A stretch of 64,000 nucleotides of DNA from Plumapathes pennacea (taxonomy: Eukaryota; Cnidaria; Anthozoa; Antipatharia; Myriopathidae), in the NCBI GenBank assembly GCA_964036295.1, contig OZ038463.1, positions 16,231,069-16,295,068 of the forward strand, in the 5' to 3' direction. Shown piece by piece: positions 20,708 through 32,300 of this stretch. The position numbers and the translations under genes are program-made. Numbering within the stretch: position 1 is the first letter of the stretch; every line of letters begins with the position of its first letter. Under the pieces are notes generated by a model. That model searched no databases. It was not told the origin of the DNA and saw only the letters and a list, made by a program, of their open reading frames with translations.

Positions 20708-23700
20708 CTAATCATACTCAGAGCCAATAGTAATGCTCATGTCTTTACCAATGATGTCTGTTTGATGGAACCATTTGTTTGTGTCCAGAATAACTAAAAC
20801 AATAAAAGAGACAAAACAGAAACTCAGCTCAGAAACCTACACTATATACTGACAGAAATAATAGATGTGCAGGTTTAGACCTTTATATCTACAATCAGTG
20901 ACAAAAGTCTTGGGGCACTCACACAGTTTCAGTAAATATCTACTGTTAAAAGACAACCCCCCTCCCCCTGTTCAATGTTGAAGTGTCCTGAACCTGTTTT
21001 TTTTTTTTTTTTTTTTTTTTTTCCAAACACATGCAACAGTGTACCAGAGGGGAAGGGGAAGAATGTGGGTTTTGCACTTTTCAGTACACTTAATGATTTG
21101 TGTCTGAAATATGTCATTTTTTGAAAGTGTCCAAAGAACTTTTGTCACTGATTGTAGATACACAGTGTAAATATTGTGCCAATGGCAGACAGGTTTTGAT
21201 AGCTACACTGATGAACAGACTTCACCAATAGGAGCTCTTATATCAGTTGCTGTTAACTGCATAACTGCATAATTCAGGTCAAGGTCAGGAATTCTTTCAT
21301 TGGGAGCTCTCACAATGTTTCAGCCCCTTAGCATCATCTGCAACATAGCTGGTTCAAAACTGGGAAATGGGATGTAATATCCAATTAGACTATCATTTCT
21401 CCAACACTACTTGAATGTTGTCTTCAGGATTAGTTTGGGAGAATTAATACATAGATTGTTGGGCTTAAGTTGTACTAGGATATTTATTGGACAACTATTA
21501 AGAACTTACTTATTTCACCAGGATTGACAACAACTTCATGTCTGGGGTCGCAAACATATGTACACTCTGGTGGGGGCTCCAATGTCCATTTTTTGGTTCC
21601 CTTGATCTGTGCTTGCCATGAGGGTTTGCCAACTGCATCAATCTGAAGATAAGCATGAATGTGAACACCAGACAGATTATTTTTGATAGAGTGGGCATTA
21701 TTATCTGGTTCTGCCAAAATTCACTTCCATCCCCAAACAACTACAACTCCCAAGCCAGTTTTAAGCCATCTGTGAGCAATAGAAACTTGGAAATATATAC
21801 ATGTGCCATTGTTTTCAGGCATATATTAAAAGTGCTTAAAATTTCATCCAGGTACAAAATGAACATGTCAAGACTTACAATCTGGGTATAAATTCCATTG
21901 ACTTCAGTTTAAAGTATACTCTGCCCAACTAATCAAGCATGGCTGATTTTAGCATTTCCACTGTTTTTTCATCAGATCCGAAACTTGACAAGAAATCTAT
22001 GATCGTAAGCTTCCATAAAACTTGTAGAGTGTATACTAGGAAAAATCCTTTGGGGGGGGGGGGGGGGGGGGGTGAGCTGGTTGACCGACCACTATACTGT
22101 ACTATATCACTTATATCACACACATTTCTCCATTAATGTGGTCACAATGATTTGTTGTCTGAGACTGGGAGTAAACTTACATGTAAGTGTGCCCCATAAC
22201 CTGGAGAACCCATGAAAATCCAGTCAGTTCGGCTGGATTCTGAATTCTCTGGTAAGAAGTATGGCCTTTCGTAATGCTTACGGAGCTCGTTAGCAGCTGT
22301 AGAATCACAATTGCTCCTGCAAACAAAGTATTATTTTATAGTCATATCATATATACAATGTACAGTGGAACCCTGTTAATATGGCCACTATCAGACATAA
22401 AAGTTTGGCTGTAGACAGAGTTTTCAGATAAGAAAATGACTGGGCATTTGTTCCGCGGGACAAAAAAAAAATGGTTGTAATAAAGAGGAGGCTGTAATAT
22501 CAAGGTGGACATAAGGTGGGGTTTCACTGTACTGTTTACAAAATAATAGATGTACCCCCACAATGGTGATCTGTCACATGCCAAGAGGACAAGTTTATAG
22601 TGATTAGATATACAGTAGCTGTATGATCAGCTTTGGGATCCTAAGGCCATACGAGTTTCCATTTTACTGTAACATTCACAGAACAATATTTCATCTAAAT
22701 TGCAAGGTATCAACATTATTTCAGCCCAACAGCTGTATTAAGTCGTTGATAGTCATGTGTCAAGTAATCTTGCTTTTATTCATTGCTGCATCTTTCAATC
22801 TGTACACCATAAAACATTAAACAAATGCAACAATAATTATTGAAAGTGCTGGCAGTGTATCATGATTGCAGGCATTAAAATTTACATATTCATAAAATAA
22901 ATTTATAGCTTAAAAGCCTGATAAAATTTTCATATCCTGCTCTTCCATTAAAAACATACAATTAGAAAGTGAACAATATAATATAATGATCAAGGAAACC
23001 TAGAGAGATTACTAAAGAAATATTTACTGCAGACAAAACATTTTGGTTTTATCTTTTCAATGTTTTTTGTTTTGGTTAAAAAATAAATAAGTGTAGTCTA
23101 AAACCTTTTTTCCCAACGGGGCCACCCATGAAAATAAGTTTGGTTTCGTGAGAGATTCTATCAACGTATTTGTAACCTATTCATTAACTTTTAAAAGCAC
23201 CTGCCAGCTGCAATGTATTTCATATTGTTCTAGTTAAAGTATAATCCTTAATTTTCAAAGCACTTTGAATATAAAATAATTACGAAAAAGCAAGACAGCC
23301 TTTCGCTAAATCTCGCATGCTAAGATCAAAATTATTCCCTGTTTTTGAGTATGAAATGGCGACTTAACACCAAATTCTCGCTAAGTATCATACGTCGTAA
23401 ATATAAAATAAACATGTACCGTTTTTTTGACACTTCAGGCAAAAAACAAGGTCAAAATGCAAGAAAAATAGTATCTTACCATCCAATGTACCAGGGCTTT
23501 CCTTGCATGTTAGCATCTTTGTCTGACATGTTAAAAACATCTCCAAGAGTTTCGAAGCTTGTCTTGTACGGAAAGAACTGGCAGTTTTCCCCTTGCGACT
23601 TCAATACTGGGCTTTCGGGCGAATATACTTTCTTGAAGAACTCAAAAGAAAATGACTCAGGTGCCGTCCAGCGTTTGGTGCCATCGATAACAACAACAGG

Positions 23701-24141
23701 CCGAGATGTATACGCATATTTCTCTACGAATGTTTCAGGAGATAAGTTAGAAACGCGATCGACACCGTGAACATTTGCACAACCTCCGCAGTCTACAGGC
23801 GGTCGAAACATATCGAGAATTAACTCTGGAATTGGGAAAAGGCAAGTGTCTTTTTCCACATCAAAGTCCATCGCATAATTAGCTAAAAAATCGTACACTC
23901 CTCGATGTGTTATGACCTGTCTTTGGTACAAAAGGAAAGCACCTCCCGACAAAATCGCGATAACACCAAAAACGATGCTGACCGGAAGTACTAAGGTACT
24001 TCGAAGAGGCTTGCATTTCAGGACTTTGACAGATTGCACTGAATTGAGTTGCGAACTTGTGATTCCCAGTGCCTTGGCCCTTTTCTGCAGTGTTATGAAG
24101 GCATTGTGAACACTTCGGAGCTCTTCCGCTTTATCGCTCAT
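20708..24141 (-). CDS. Membrane-anchored JmjC/cupin-type Fe(II)/2-oxoglutarate dioxygenase (338 aa)
   Basis: There are four minus-strand exons: 24141-23480, 22316-22181, 21642-21510 and 20793-20708 (TAG), 1017 nt, phase-consistent with AG/GT borders. The start is the first ATG in an open frame that continues upstream without Met. Residues 1-46 are cytosolic and about 49-73 form one TM helix (VLPVSIVFGVIAILSGGAFL). The rest is a JmjC domain. The N-terminal JmjC motif RPVVVIDGTKRW and WYIGW precede GSPGYGAHLHID, which gives H266 and D268. The distal His is H320 in LDTNKWFH. K280/K283 in QAQIKGTKKW are candidates for 2OG binding. The product ends MSITIGSEYD. JmjC enzymes hydroxylate or demethylate proteins. 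The TM anchor argues for a luminal, extracellular or cytosolic membrane-proximal substrate rather than chromatin. The exact subfamily was not assigned. Confidence 0.88.
22052..22072 (+). repeat. Poly-G run, 21 nt
   Basis: An uninterrupted G tract lies in intron 2 of the JmjC gene. It is a potential quadruplex and a likely sequencing weak point. Confidence 0.9.
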
Positions 24142-24547
24142 CTTGCCGCAGTTGACTGCAGTTCTGATTTCAGATTGCCTGGGTGATCGGGCACTGCGCA
24201 ATCGCAACTGCTCAGCAGCATAAAACGCGGGCGCGCACCGCGGGCTATTAAGGTGGCTGAGTTCATCTTTTTCCAGGTTTGTAAACAATTCCAACGTTTT
24301 TTTTTCCTCGCCGCGACACAACAGGGCCTGGTTCAGTTCAAAGTTGCTGTTGCTAACAAACTGCAAGAATGTCGTCGTGTGAGCGAAAGCTTCTCATCTT
24401 CACAGACACGATCATGGATTTGTAAAGCGTCACCGATTTGTAGGCTACTAACCTAATAAAGTTATTTCTATTTTCAGGCTAAAAAGTGTTTAAGCATAAC
24501 CCTGGACAATTGAGTCTATTTGTGCTTTGAGCAACAAGGTCCATACC

Positions 24548-24990
24548 CGGGGGGGGGGGGGAGGTACTCAAAGGACTTTTGTACGGGGAGGCTCCGCCCG
24601 GACTGTCAACTCCTTACCCTTTAAAATACCATCCTGGGGGCAAAATCGGGACCCTTTTATATACCTCCAGTACAAATGCACCCCTTTTTTTATACCTTTG
24701 ATGCGTCCGGCAGACGATTATACGGCGGGGTGCTTCCCTCTTTTAACAAGGCGGAGTTTCCGGTCTTCCGCCGTTTTTTTCCCCGGTTTTTCCTGGCGTT
24801 TTTCGTACCCCTTTAAAATACCAAAATTATTTCCTCACTCCACCCTTTTTATTGACCCTTTAAAATACCTAAAAAATGTCATTTTCCTATACCTTTTTTA
24901 TACCTCGATCGTAAAAATACACCCCTTTCGGGCGGAGCCTCCCCGTATAGCTGATCATAGGGAGTACCCCCCCCCCCCCCCCCCCCCGGG
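24548..24990. mobile_element. Inverted-repeat element bounded by poly-G and poly-C
   Basis: The element starts with a G run then aggtactc and gtacggggaggctccgcccg. It ends with cgggcggagcctccccgtat, ggagtac and a C run. The interior is an array of ccctttaaaatacc, ccttttatatacc and ccctttttttatacc motifs. The ends are inverted and the interior motifs are mainly direct. A 192-codon frame crosses it on the + strand but reads only repeat peptide, so it was not called as a gene. Confidence 0.75.
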
Positions 24991-25607
24991 AACCCATACA
25001 CGTCGCGCAGGACAGACTGCTTCTGAACAGATAAAACAGTCACCAAGGTGGCTCAGTCAGTATGTTACCAATTTGCAAAAGAATATTTATTGGGTCTTCT
25101 GGTGAAATGTCGCACGCATAATGCATCAAACCTGAAGTTGACGTGGGTATGTCTAACTCCGTATATTAAATTATAGATAGTATTAGCCATTTCTGAGTTG
25201 AGCCAAATTAATCAAAATTAATCAAATAATAAAAATAATAATGCTGTCACAAGAGAGAGAGCTATCCAATTATAGTCAGCATTCCAGGTTTCAGCACGAT
25301 CGCCCCATCATAAAGTGAATTTTTAATATCCTCTAAATTGTTTTGATTTTCAAAAGTTCATTCTAATGAGCCAATCGTGCTGAAACCTAGAAGACCTACT
25401 GATTTGGATGCCCACTTTCCTGTGGCAGGGTTAATATTACTTTTATATTTTAATCAATTTTGCACAAGTCCAAAGTGGCTATGAAGCTGACATTTCGAGC
25501 ATTAGGACCGTTTCAAACGTCGCGCCACTGTCGTGCCGAACTCAACGAGAATGAGCAAAATCCATTGTTTGACCTAATTTACATTGAGGCGACGTTAAAA
25601 CGAGCCT

Positions 25608-25841
25608 TATGGGCTCTTTGCACGGGAACTGGCTTCAAAACGAGGCTGACTTGGCAAAACTGAGAATGTTACCTTGGAAATATGTACACTGCAACCCCCC
25701 AAATGAAACATGTGCATCTTCTCTGTAAACCCTTGGTGCTTTAGAGTTATAGAAAACTCTCTTGTTGCATGTCTGGCGAGTTTTGTGCCAGGGTAGCCTC
25801 GTTTTGAATCCAAGATGGCGAAACCAAAAAGAGCCCATTAC
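25608..25841 (+). mobile_element. Dispersed repeat family, copy 1 (GGGCTCTTTGCACGG ends)
   Basis: The sequence runs from tatgggctctttgcacggg to caaaaagagcccatta, so the tips gggctcttt/aaagagccc are inverted. Internal landmarks are gttaccttggaaatatgt, gaaacatgtgcatcttct and ctcgttttgaatccaagatgg. Copies of the family occur at 51620-51852 (opposite strand) and within 62078-62600. Confidence 0.7.
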
Positions 25842-26066
25842 TACAATGAAGCTAGGATAGCGTGAGGGGGCCTTTCAGCTCTTCTTCTTCTTCTTCTTCT
25901 TCTTGAAACATCCAATTCGAGATGCTTTCCGAGTGTGAAAGCGTTTAGTTCACTGCGGTTTTCAGGTAATTAAAAGAACGTCGTCTACCTTAAGATGACA
26001 AATTATATGTTTCATTTATAGTTCGTACAGGGATTAACATTCCGTTTACTTCTTCACTTCATTCAT

Positions 26067-26164
26067 TCACTTGATCTTGGTACTTCTTGATAAGTTTCGT
26101 CTTATTCCTGTGACTTCTCCTCCATATCGACTTTGTTCGTTCACGACAGGGCGAACCTGCGGAA

Positions 26165-26200
<36 letters not shown>

Positions 26201-29200
26201 AATGATGAACTGACTTGGTGGCCGAGCGGTTTGGGGGTGGTGGACCTGAATCCGTAATGAAGTTCCAAGCCAGGAGGTCGTGGGTTCAATTCCCACGGCC
26301 GGCAGTAGTAAGAAGGTTTTTCATCCGAGGAGGCAACTCCAACGGTTTTTCCCTTCTGAACCTGTCTTCTTTCTACAGGTATTCCACCGGTCGGACATTT
26401 GAAACATGAGCCTCTGGCTCGGGAGAATGGGCAACCACTCCCTAATGTTTCGACTTTAAATAAACGATATTTATTTATTTTTTATTTAAGACAAACACAG
26501 ACCACATACTCGAGATAAAGTGAAATAGGTGTGGAGGATTCACGAGCAGACAACAGAACACACCTGACTCTTGCGTTGGATGGCCGCTTTGTGGAACTTT
26601 TTCCTGTGTTTCACTCGAGGATTGCGGAGTTCCTTCTTTTTCTTAGCGGTTAAGCCTTTGTTCTTGAAAATCTAGAAACATTGTAAAAAAACGACAAATA
26701 AGAGAACAGGAAGATCCATATTATCACGATTACTTCATCATCGCCATCAGGGCCCGGTTTTTCGAAGGTCGATTAAGCTAATGCAAGATTAACGAAATTC
26801 TTTCTCTCAACCTCTCTCTCATTAAACTGCTTGGTTTTGTTCGAAGATGGATTACAAAGCTTGTTCCAGCTTAAAACATTATCAAGAAAGTCGTTGTGGA
26901 CAAAACTTTCACGTTTTCAGGCTAAAAATGACAAGAAAGTTTAGACCTAATCCAGGATTAGCCCAACCGTGCTTTGGAAAACCGGGCCCAGAGCAGTAGA
27001 CCAAATCATTATTACCATCACCATCGCCTCTATCATCAATCAACAACAACAACAACAACAGCATACTCTGCTCAGAATTGATGTATTCACCTCGTACGAT
27101 ATTTGACGCTTTCCATCAACTACTTCTTCATCTGAGACTTCAAGCCCTTCATCTGCCCTGTAAACAAAACAAACCACGTCACGAGAAAGTAAACATCACT
27201 GCAGGTTTAAAATAGATCTTAAATAGATATTATCGTCATCGCTTTATATCGTCATTTTCATTTTCATCTTCATCTTCATCGTCATCGTCGTCATTATAAT
27301 CATCATCATCATCGTCATCGTCATCGTCATCGCCATCGTCACCAACCAACAACAATTACAGCAACAAGACCAACACTGTTACTGCGCCATCTTACCCGGC
27401 CAGGCGCTCCTTTGCCTCCTTCTTTCTTTTCTTGCTCATTTTAACGGATTCGTAATATTCTAAAGGATCCACCAGGTCTGCCACCGAGTCGTCCTCACAC
27501 TTTCGTTTTTTATCCTTTTTTTTCTTGCTCACTTTTCTTGCAGCGAGGTCGTCTGATTCATCATCATCGTCTAAAAGTTCTAACAGCTTCTTCGTACTTT
27601 TCTTCTTCTTGGTCTTCAGGAGAGTCTGATGTCACAAAGAAGGAATAAGGGAGAAATGAAAAGGAAGCAAGGAAGGAAGACAGGAAAGAAGGGATAGATA
27701 CCTGTCGATCAACACTCCCCCCTCCCCCCCCCCCCCCCCTAAAAAAAAAGAAAAAAGAAAATAAGATAAAAAAAAAAAAAAAAAAGAATAAGTAGTTTAA
27801 GACATAGACAAACAAACAAACAAACAAACAAATCAATCAATCGATCAGTCAAAACTGGTAGCCACTATGAACCCGAGCACTGTACCGAGAGTTTGCAGGC
27901 ACCAGTGTGAGCACGGCTTTTCATCAACGCCTGTGCCAAAATATTAGCACAGTCCGGACCATGTACCCGGCATGCTTTGAAACTGTGTTCATGGTGGTGC
28001 TCCCCAGCTCTCGATGTCCGCGTACAGTGCACGGGCTCTTAGTGTGAACGCGGCCTAATAAAGTGCTATGCATTCAACGCTATATCAGATACGCAAACCT
28101 CTTTCATCTTTTTCGCAGTCTCAGGTCCATGAACACCTTTAAAAGAAACCAAGTGTTAGATCTTATATTTGTCACTTAAAAGAAAAACGTCGACACCACG
28201 ACTACTCACCATTACTTAAAGGAGAACTCCTTTGGTCAAGCAGCATCTGCAGTTCTGGTGCCAACTTCTTGTCCACAGGTTCGAGTTTTTTGATAAGCTG
28301 TGTGTTAATCAGAAATAAAGACCACCGGCAATGTCATCATTACAGTTTCATAACAAAACCAGCAAATAGACTAGTATTTCAAGAGAATTAAACCAAATTT
28401 ATTCAAACTTGGAACACAGCAAGTGTTTAATGCTAGAAAATAATTGGCACATATGACATGGTCATTGACTCAATCGTTACCATGGTAACAATGGCAACAT
28501 GATGTCATTGGTCAATCTTATGGCACAAATATCTCCACAAATAAATAAGATTAGTGGATGAAACTTTCTACACTCATGTTTTAGAGTGTTCTCTATGCAA
28601 TGAGCATGAGTATATCAGGCCTTTTATTTACTTATTTATTTATTTATTTATTCATTTATTTATTCATTTTTTTTTTTTTTTTTTCTGGGGAGAATCTGGT
28701 ATAGGGGCGAGAGAGAGAGAGCGAGGATTAATGCGCATTTTATCCCTTCTCTCCTCTCTCTCTCTAGTTTCTTAGGGCAGGGAAAAAAATAGCCTGATAC
28801 TCAGGTTACATTTACAATATGCTGTTGATCTCACCGCTCGGTACTGCACCAGGCGTCCAATGACCGGGTGTTCTCTGACGGGTGTCTGTCTTGCTTTCAG
28901 CAACAAATAAAATCCTATGTTGATACAATAACTGTAACGAGAGAACAAAGAGATTCACTCATTACAGTCACGTGTCTGTGTCGCGTGTTTTTTGTTTGCC
29001 TGTCTCCCTCGAAAACGCAACTAAAATGCAACTATCTATCCGCGTGCAACTGTTATATACATTTCCTTCTCAGTGTGGGTGTGGTGTATAGCTAAATAAA
29101 CCCAAAGACTTACTTGAGGTACAGTTGGTGTTTAAGCTCCACGTAATTCGCTCCCTGAAAATGTGAGGAATGGCGAATTACAACATAAAACGAGAACCCA

Positions 29201-29277
29201 ACAAAGAACCTGTATGGCCTTAGTTTTGCGTAATCTTGTGTGATAGAACAGTTTTCGGCTGACTATCATGACGTAAA

Positions 29278-29309
<32 letters not shown>

Positions 29310-32300
29310 ACAAAAAAAAACAACAACAAAAAAACGGGAAATCGTAGAGGCTGCAAGAAATCAATTTCACACAATCAAAGTAACGTTTTTGCGTTTGGTT
29401 TTATTTTGATGAATAAACCAACCAACAGTGCGAAAAATCGCCACTTGCTGGGTGAACAGATCGCAATTAATCGGGTTTTGATTTTGTTCTTTCAAGAAAC
29501 TGGCCGAGAATACTGCAAAACTTGTTTGGACTAATCCCAAAGCGTAGTAAACCGAAAATCAAATAGATTACACGTTCACTTTCGAAAATCATCCGAAATC
29601 GGCTCTAATGGTCTGGCAAAACGAGTACACATTGTGGCGGCAGCATTGTGTCCTTCGATGTTTCCAGGGTGGCAAAACGTGCGGCAACATTGTTGCGCAC
29701 AGTGTGGACACAACAAATGTTTCTGAAGCTTACCATAAACATTTTTGGCAGCGACGGACAAGTAAAACGGAAATAAACGACAACGGGTGGTACTTGGGAT
29801 GAGTTGCACAGATGACTTGACAAGTACTGTAACGTTTACGTTTCAAACAGATATATTTCCAGTATAACTTATTGGCAAAGACATGTTGTAACTCAAGACT
29901 TCCTGTAGCCTTGTTAAGACACTGTAAAAGTTGGCTTTAGAAAATATTCACATTGTAATATTGCAGTCAGTGAAACGGTCGATTTGTAACTTACGTCAGA
30001 AGGCATTGTCCCAGCTCTTGCCACTTGGACGAGAGGGTGAAGTTTATCTACCAAGTCAGTCAGCTGTAATAAACAAAATTAATATGCACCGTCACAAACA
30101 AACTGATGACCACTCAGTATTTAAAGAGGTTTTTAGATGACTGTCGAAAAACAAAACAAAAGTATTCTAAAAGTAATCTAAAAACGTATGGTGACACCTG
30201 ACTCATCCACACATCCACACATCCACACATACCTTTTGCTTGAATTCTTCCAGCAGTTCAAGAAGCTCAGGGGAGTCTTTGATGAGGATCTGATGAAATA
30301 AACAGCATAATGATAATAAAACAAAAACAAAAACAAAAACAAAACATTAAGTACAATGAAGGCTCTATGCTCAACTTGCTGTATGTGACATATCAAGGAT
30401 AATGAGAGCCGCGGTGGCCTAGCAGTTAGCACGGTTACCGAGGGTGTGGGTTCAAAACCCGCTCAAGGCAGTGAAAAAGCTGAGGTGTAAAAAGCTGACC
30501 TCGTGGCTCGGATGAACATGTAAATGGCAGTCCCGTCTCAAAAATAAGTCAACTACGGGGACGGAAAGAACCGTTGAGGACACAACCAAATCTCTGGCAG
30601 TGACCACCCTCTTTAGCAAGGGCTTTAAAGACAGTGGGCCTACCGCAAAGGACACTCGACAGAACTTATGCTAATCAAACTAACGGAGGAATGGAAGAGT
30701 GAACTAGCTAAAGGCAACTTTGTCGCAACAGCGTTCATAGATTTCCGCAAGGCGTTCGACTCGATATCACACAACATTCTCCTGAAAAAGCTGCAATCAT
30801 TCGGGATTACAGGAGACCTCTACTACTGGATCGAGAACTATCTAACAAACAGAAAACAATACACCCAGATAAACGGAGAGGTCTCAGAATACGCTGACGT
30901 AACATACGGAGTTCCTCAGGGATCAGTTCTCGGCCCGCTGCTGTTTTCGCTCTTTACCTCAGATCTACCTAACGATGTTGCTTCCGGCACCATATACCTA
31001 TACGCTGACGATACAACCTCGTACTGTGTAGCAAAGACAGCTGATTTAGCTGTCACTCAGCTGAACCGAGCGCTGGATGAACTACACAAATGGAGCAACA
31101 AAGCAAAACTGACTATCCACCCAAAGAAGTGCGAAGCTATGTTGATACACAAGCAGAATTTCATTGGCCCACTTCAGCAACTCCGAATCGGCAAAGAAAC
31201 TGTCAAGTGGGTCACATTTACAAGACTAGTAGGCGTTACACTTGATAGCAAACTAAGCTGGGTCAAACATCTCACCGACCTACAGAAGGCTTACGCAGGC
31301 AAATTAGCCCTACTCAACAGAATGAATTTCCTTCCACGGGATGCCCTAGTGGAATTCTACACAAAAGTCATACTACCATCTGTGCTATATGGTCAAATCC
31401 TCTGGAGCTCCTGTGATAAAAAGCACTTAGACAAAATAGAGAGGCTGCACGCAAGAGCCGCAAGGGTCATTTACCGTCAACCCTGGGACACAGGAACGTC
31501 TAAGGCCTTAAACACCGCGGGATGGCAAACATTAAACGCCGTGTACAAGAGGAAACTGCTCTTATTAGCACATAGAGCGGTACATGACAAGAACACACCA
31601 GCGAGCATCAAAGACATGTTTGCCAAAAGAACCATGAACCATTCACTCCGAAGCGCACAGGCGCTCGAAATACCGACGCCGAAAACGGAATTCGACAGAA
31701 ACACCATACGATACAGAGCAACCATCATCTGGAACTCACTCCCAAATGAATACAAGAGCATGAGTGACAGTTCTAACTTTAAGAGACGCGTTAGAGCATT
31801 ACCCCTGAATGATTTTAGTTTTAAAAAAGAAGCATGCATGATAACTTTTAAAGATAAGAAATTTACTTACTTTTAATTATAATAGTGTGTATGCGTGTGC
31901 GTGCGTGTGTGTGTATGTGAGCGGATGCGCGTGGGGATGGTGGGGGGAGGGGGGGGGGTCGAGGTAGTCAAATGTACGTAAGGTGTAAGTAATGATGTAA
32001 GTTAGGTAGTAAAGTGAGTGACTAAAGTGCAAAAGTAAAGTAAAGAGTTAGGTGAATGACGGGAGCGAGTCTGTAGGATAACGACACTCGATAGATAATT
32101 TAATATGTAGATTTTAGATAGAAGACACGACCCCACCAGCGTTTTGCTGAAAGTTTGTAATCGTGTATAAATAAAGGTTATTGATTGATTGATTGATTGG
32201 CCCGCAGTAATTGTCTCACTGCTGATGCAAATACCCTGCTATATGAAATGGTGAAACTAATAAAATAAAATAAAAGAAAGATAAAGAATTCCCTGCTTCT

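Larger units (their letters stand above)
24142..26066. other. Intergenic between JmjC 5' end and UTP3 3' end
   Basis: It contains the promoter side of the minus-strand JmjC gene, a G/C-tract-bounded inverted-repeat element (24548-24990) and one copy of a dispersed repeat (25608-25841). I see no gene. Confidence 0.5.

Noticed and set aside
24527-25105. 192-codon + strand frame
   Set aside because: It lies entirely over the inverted-repeat element, including its G and C runs. The peptide is repeat-derived and has no domain.
26211-26300. Functional tRNA-Leu gene
   Set aside because: A and B boxes are present, but the stem pairing is poor, and a SINE body with an A/T-rich tail follows.
27240-27345. 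CATCATCGTCATCGTC-type coding exon encoding an acidic run
   Set aside because: It has no splice-consistent boundaries, and the flanking UTP3 exons (27625-27396 and 27157-27091) join in phase without it. It is an intronic trinucleotide-like repeat.
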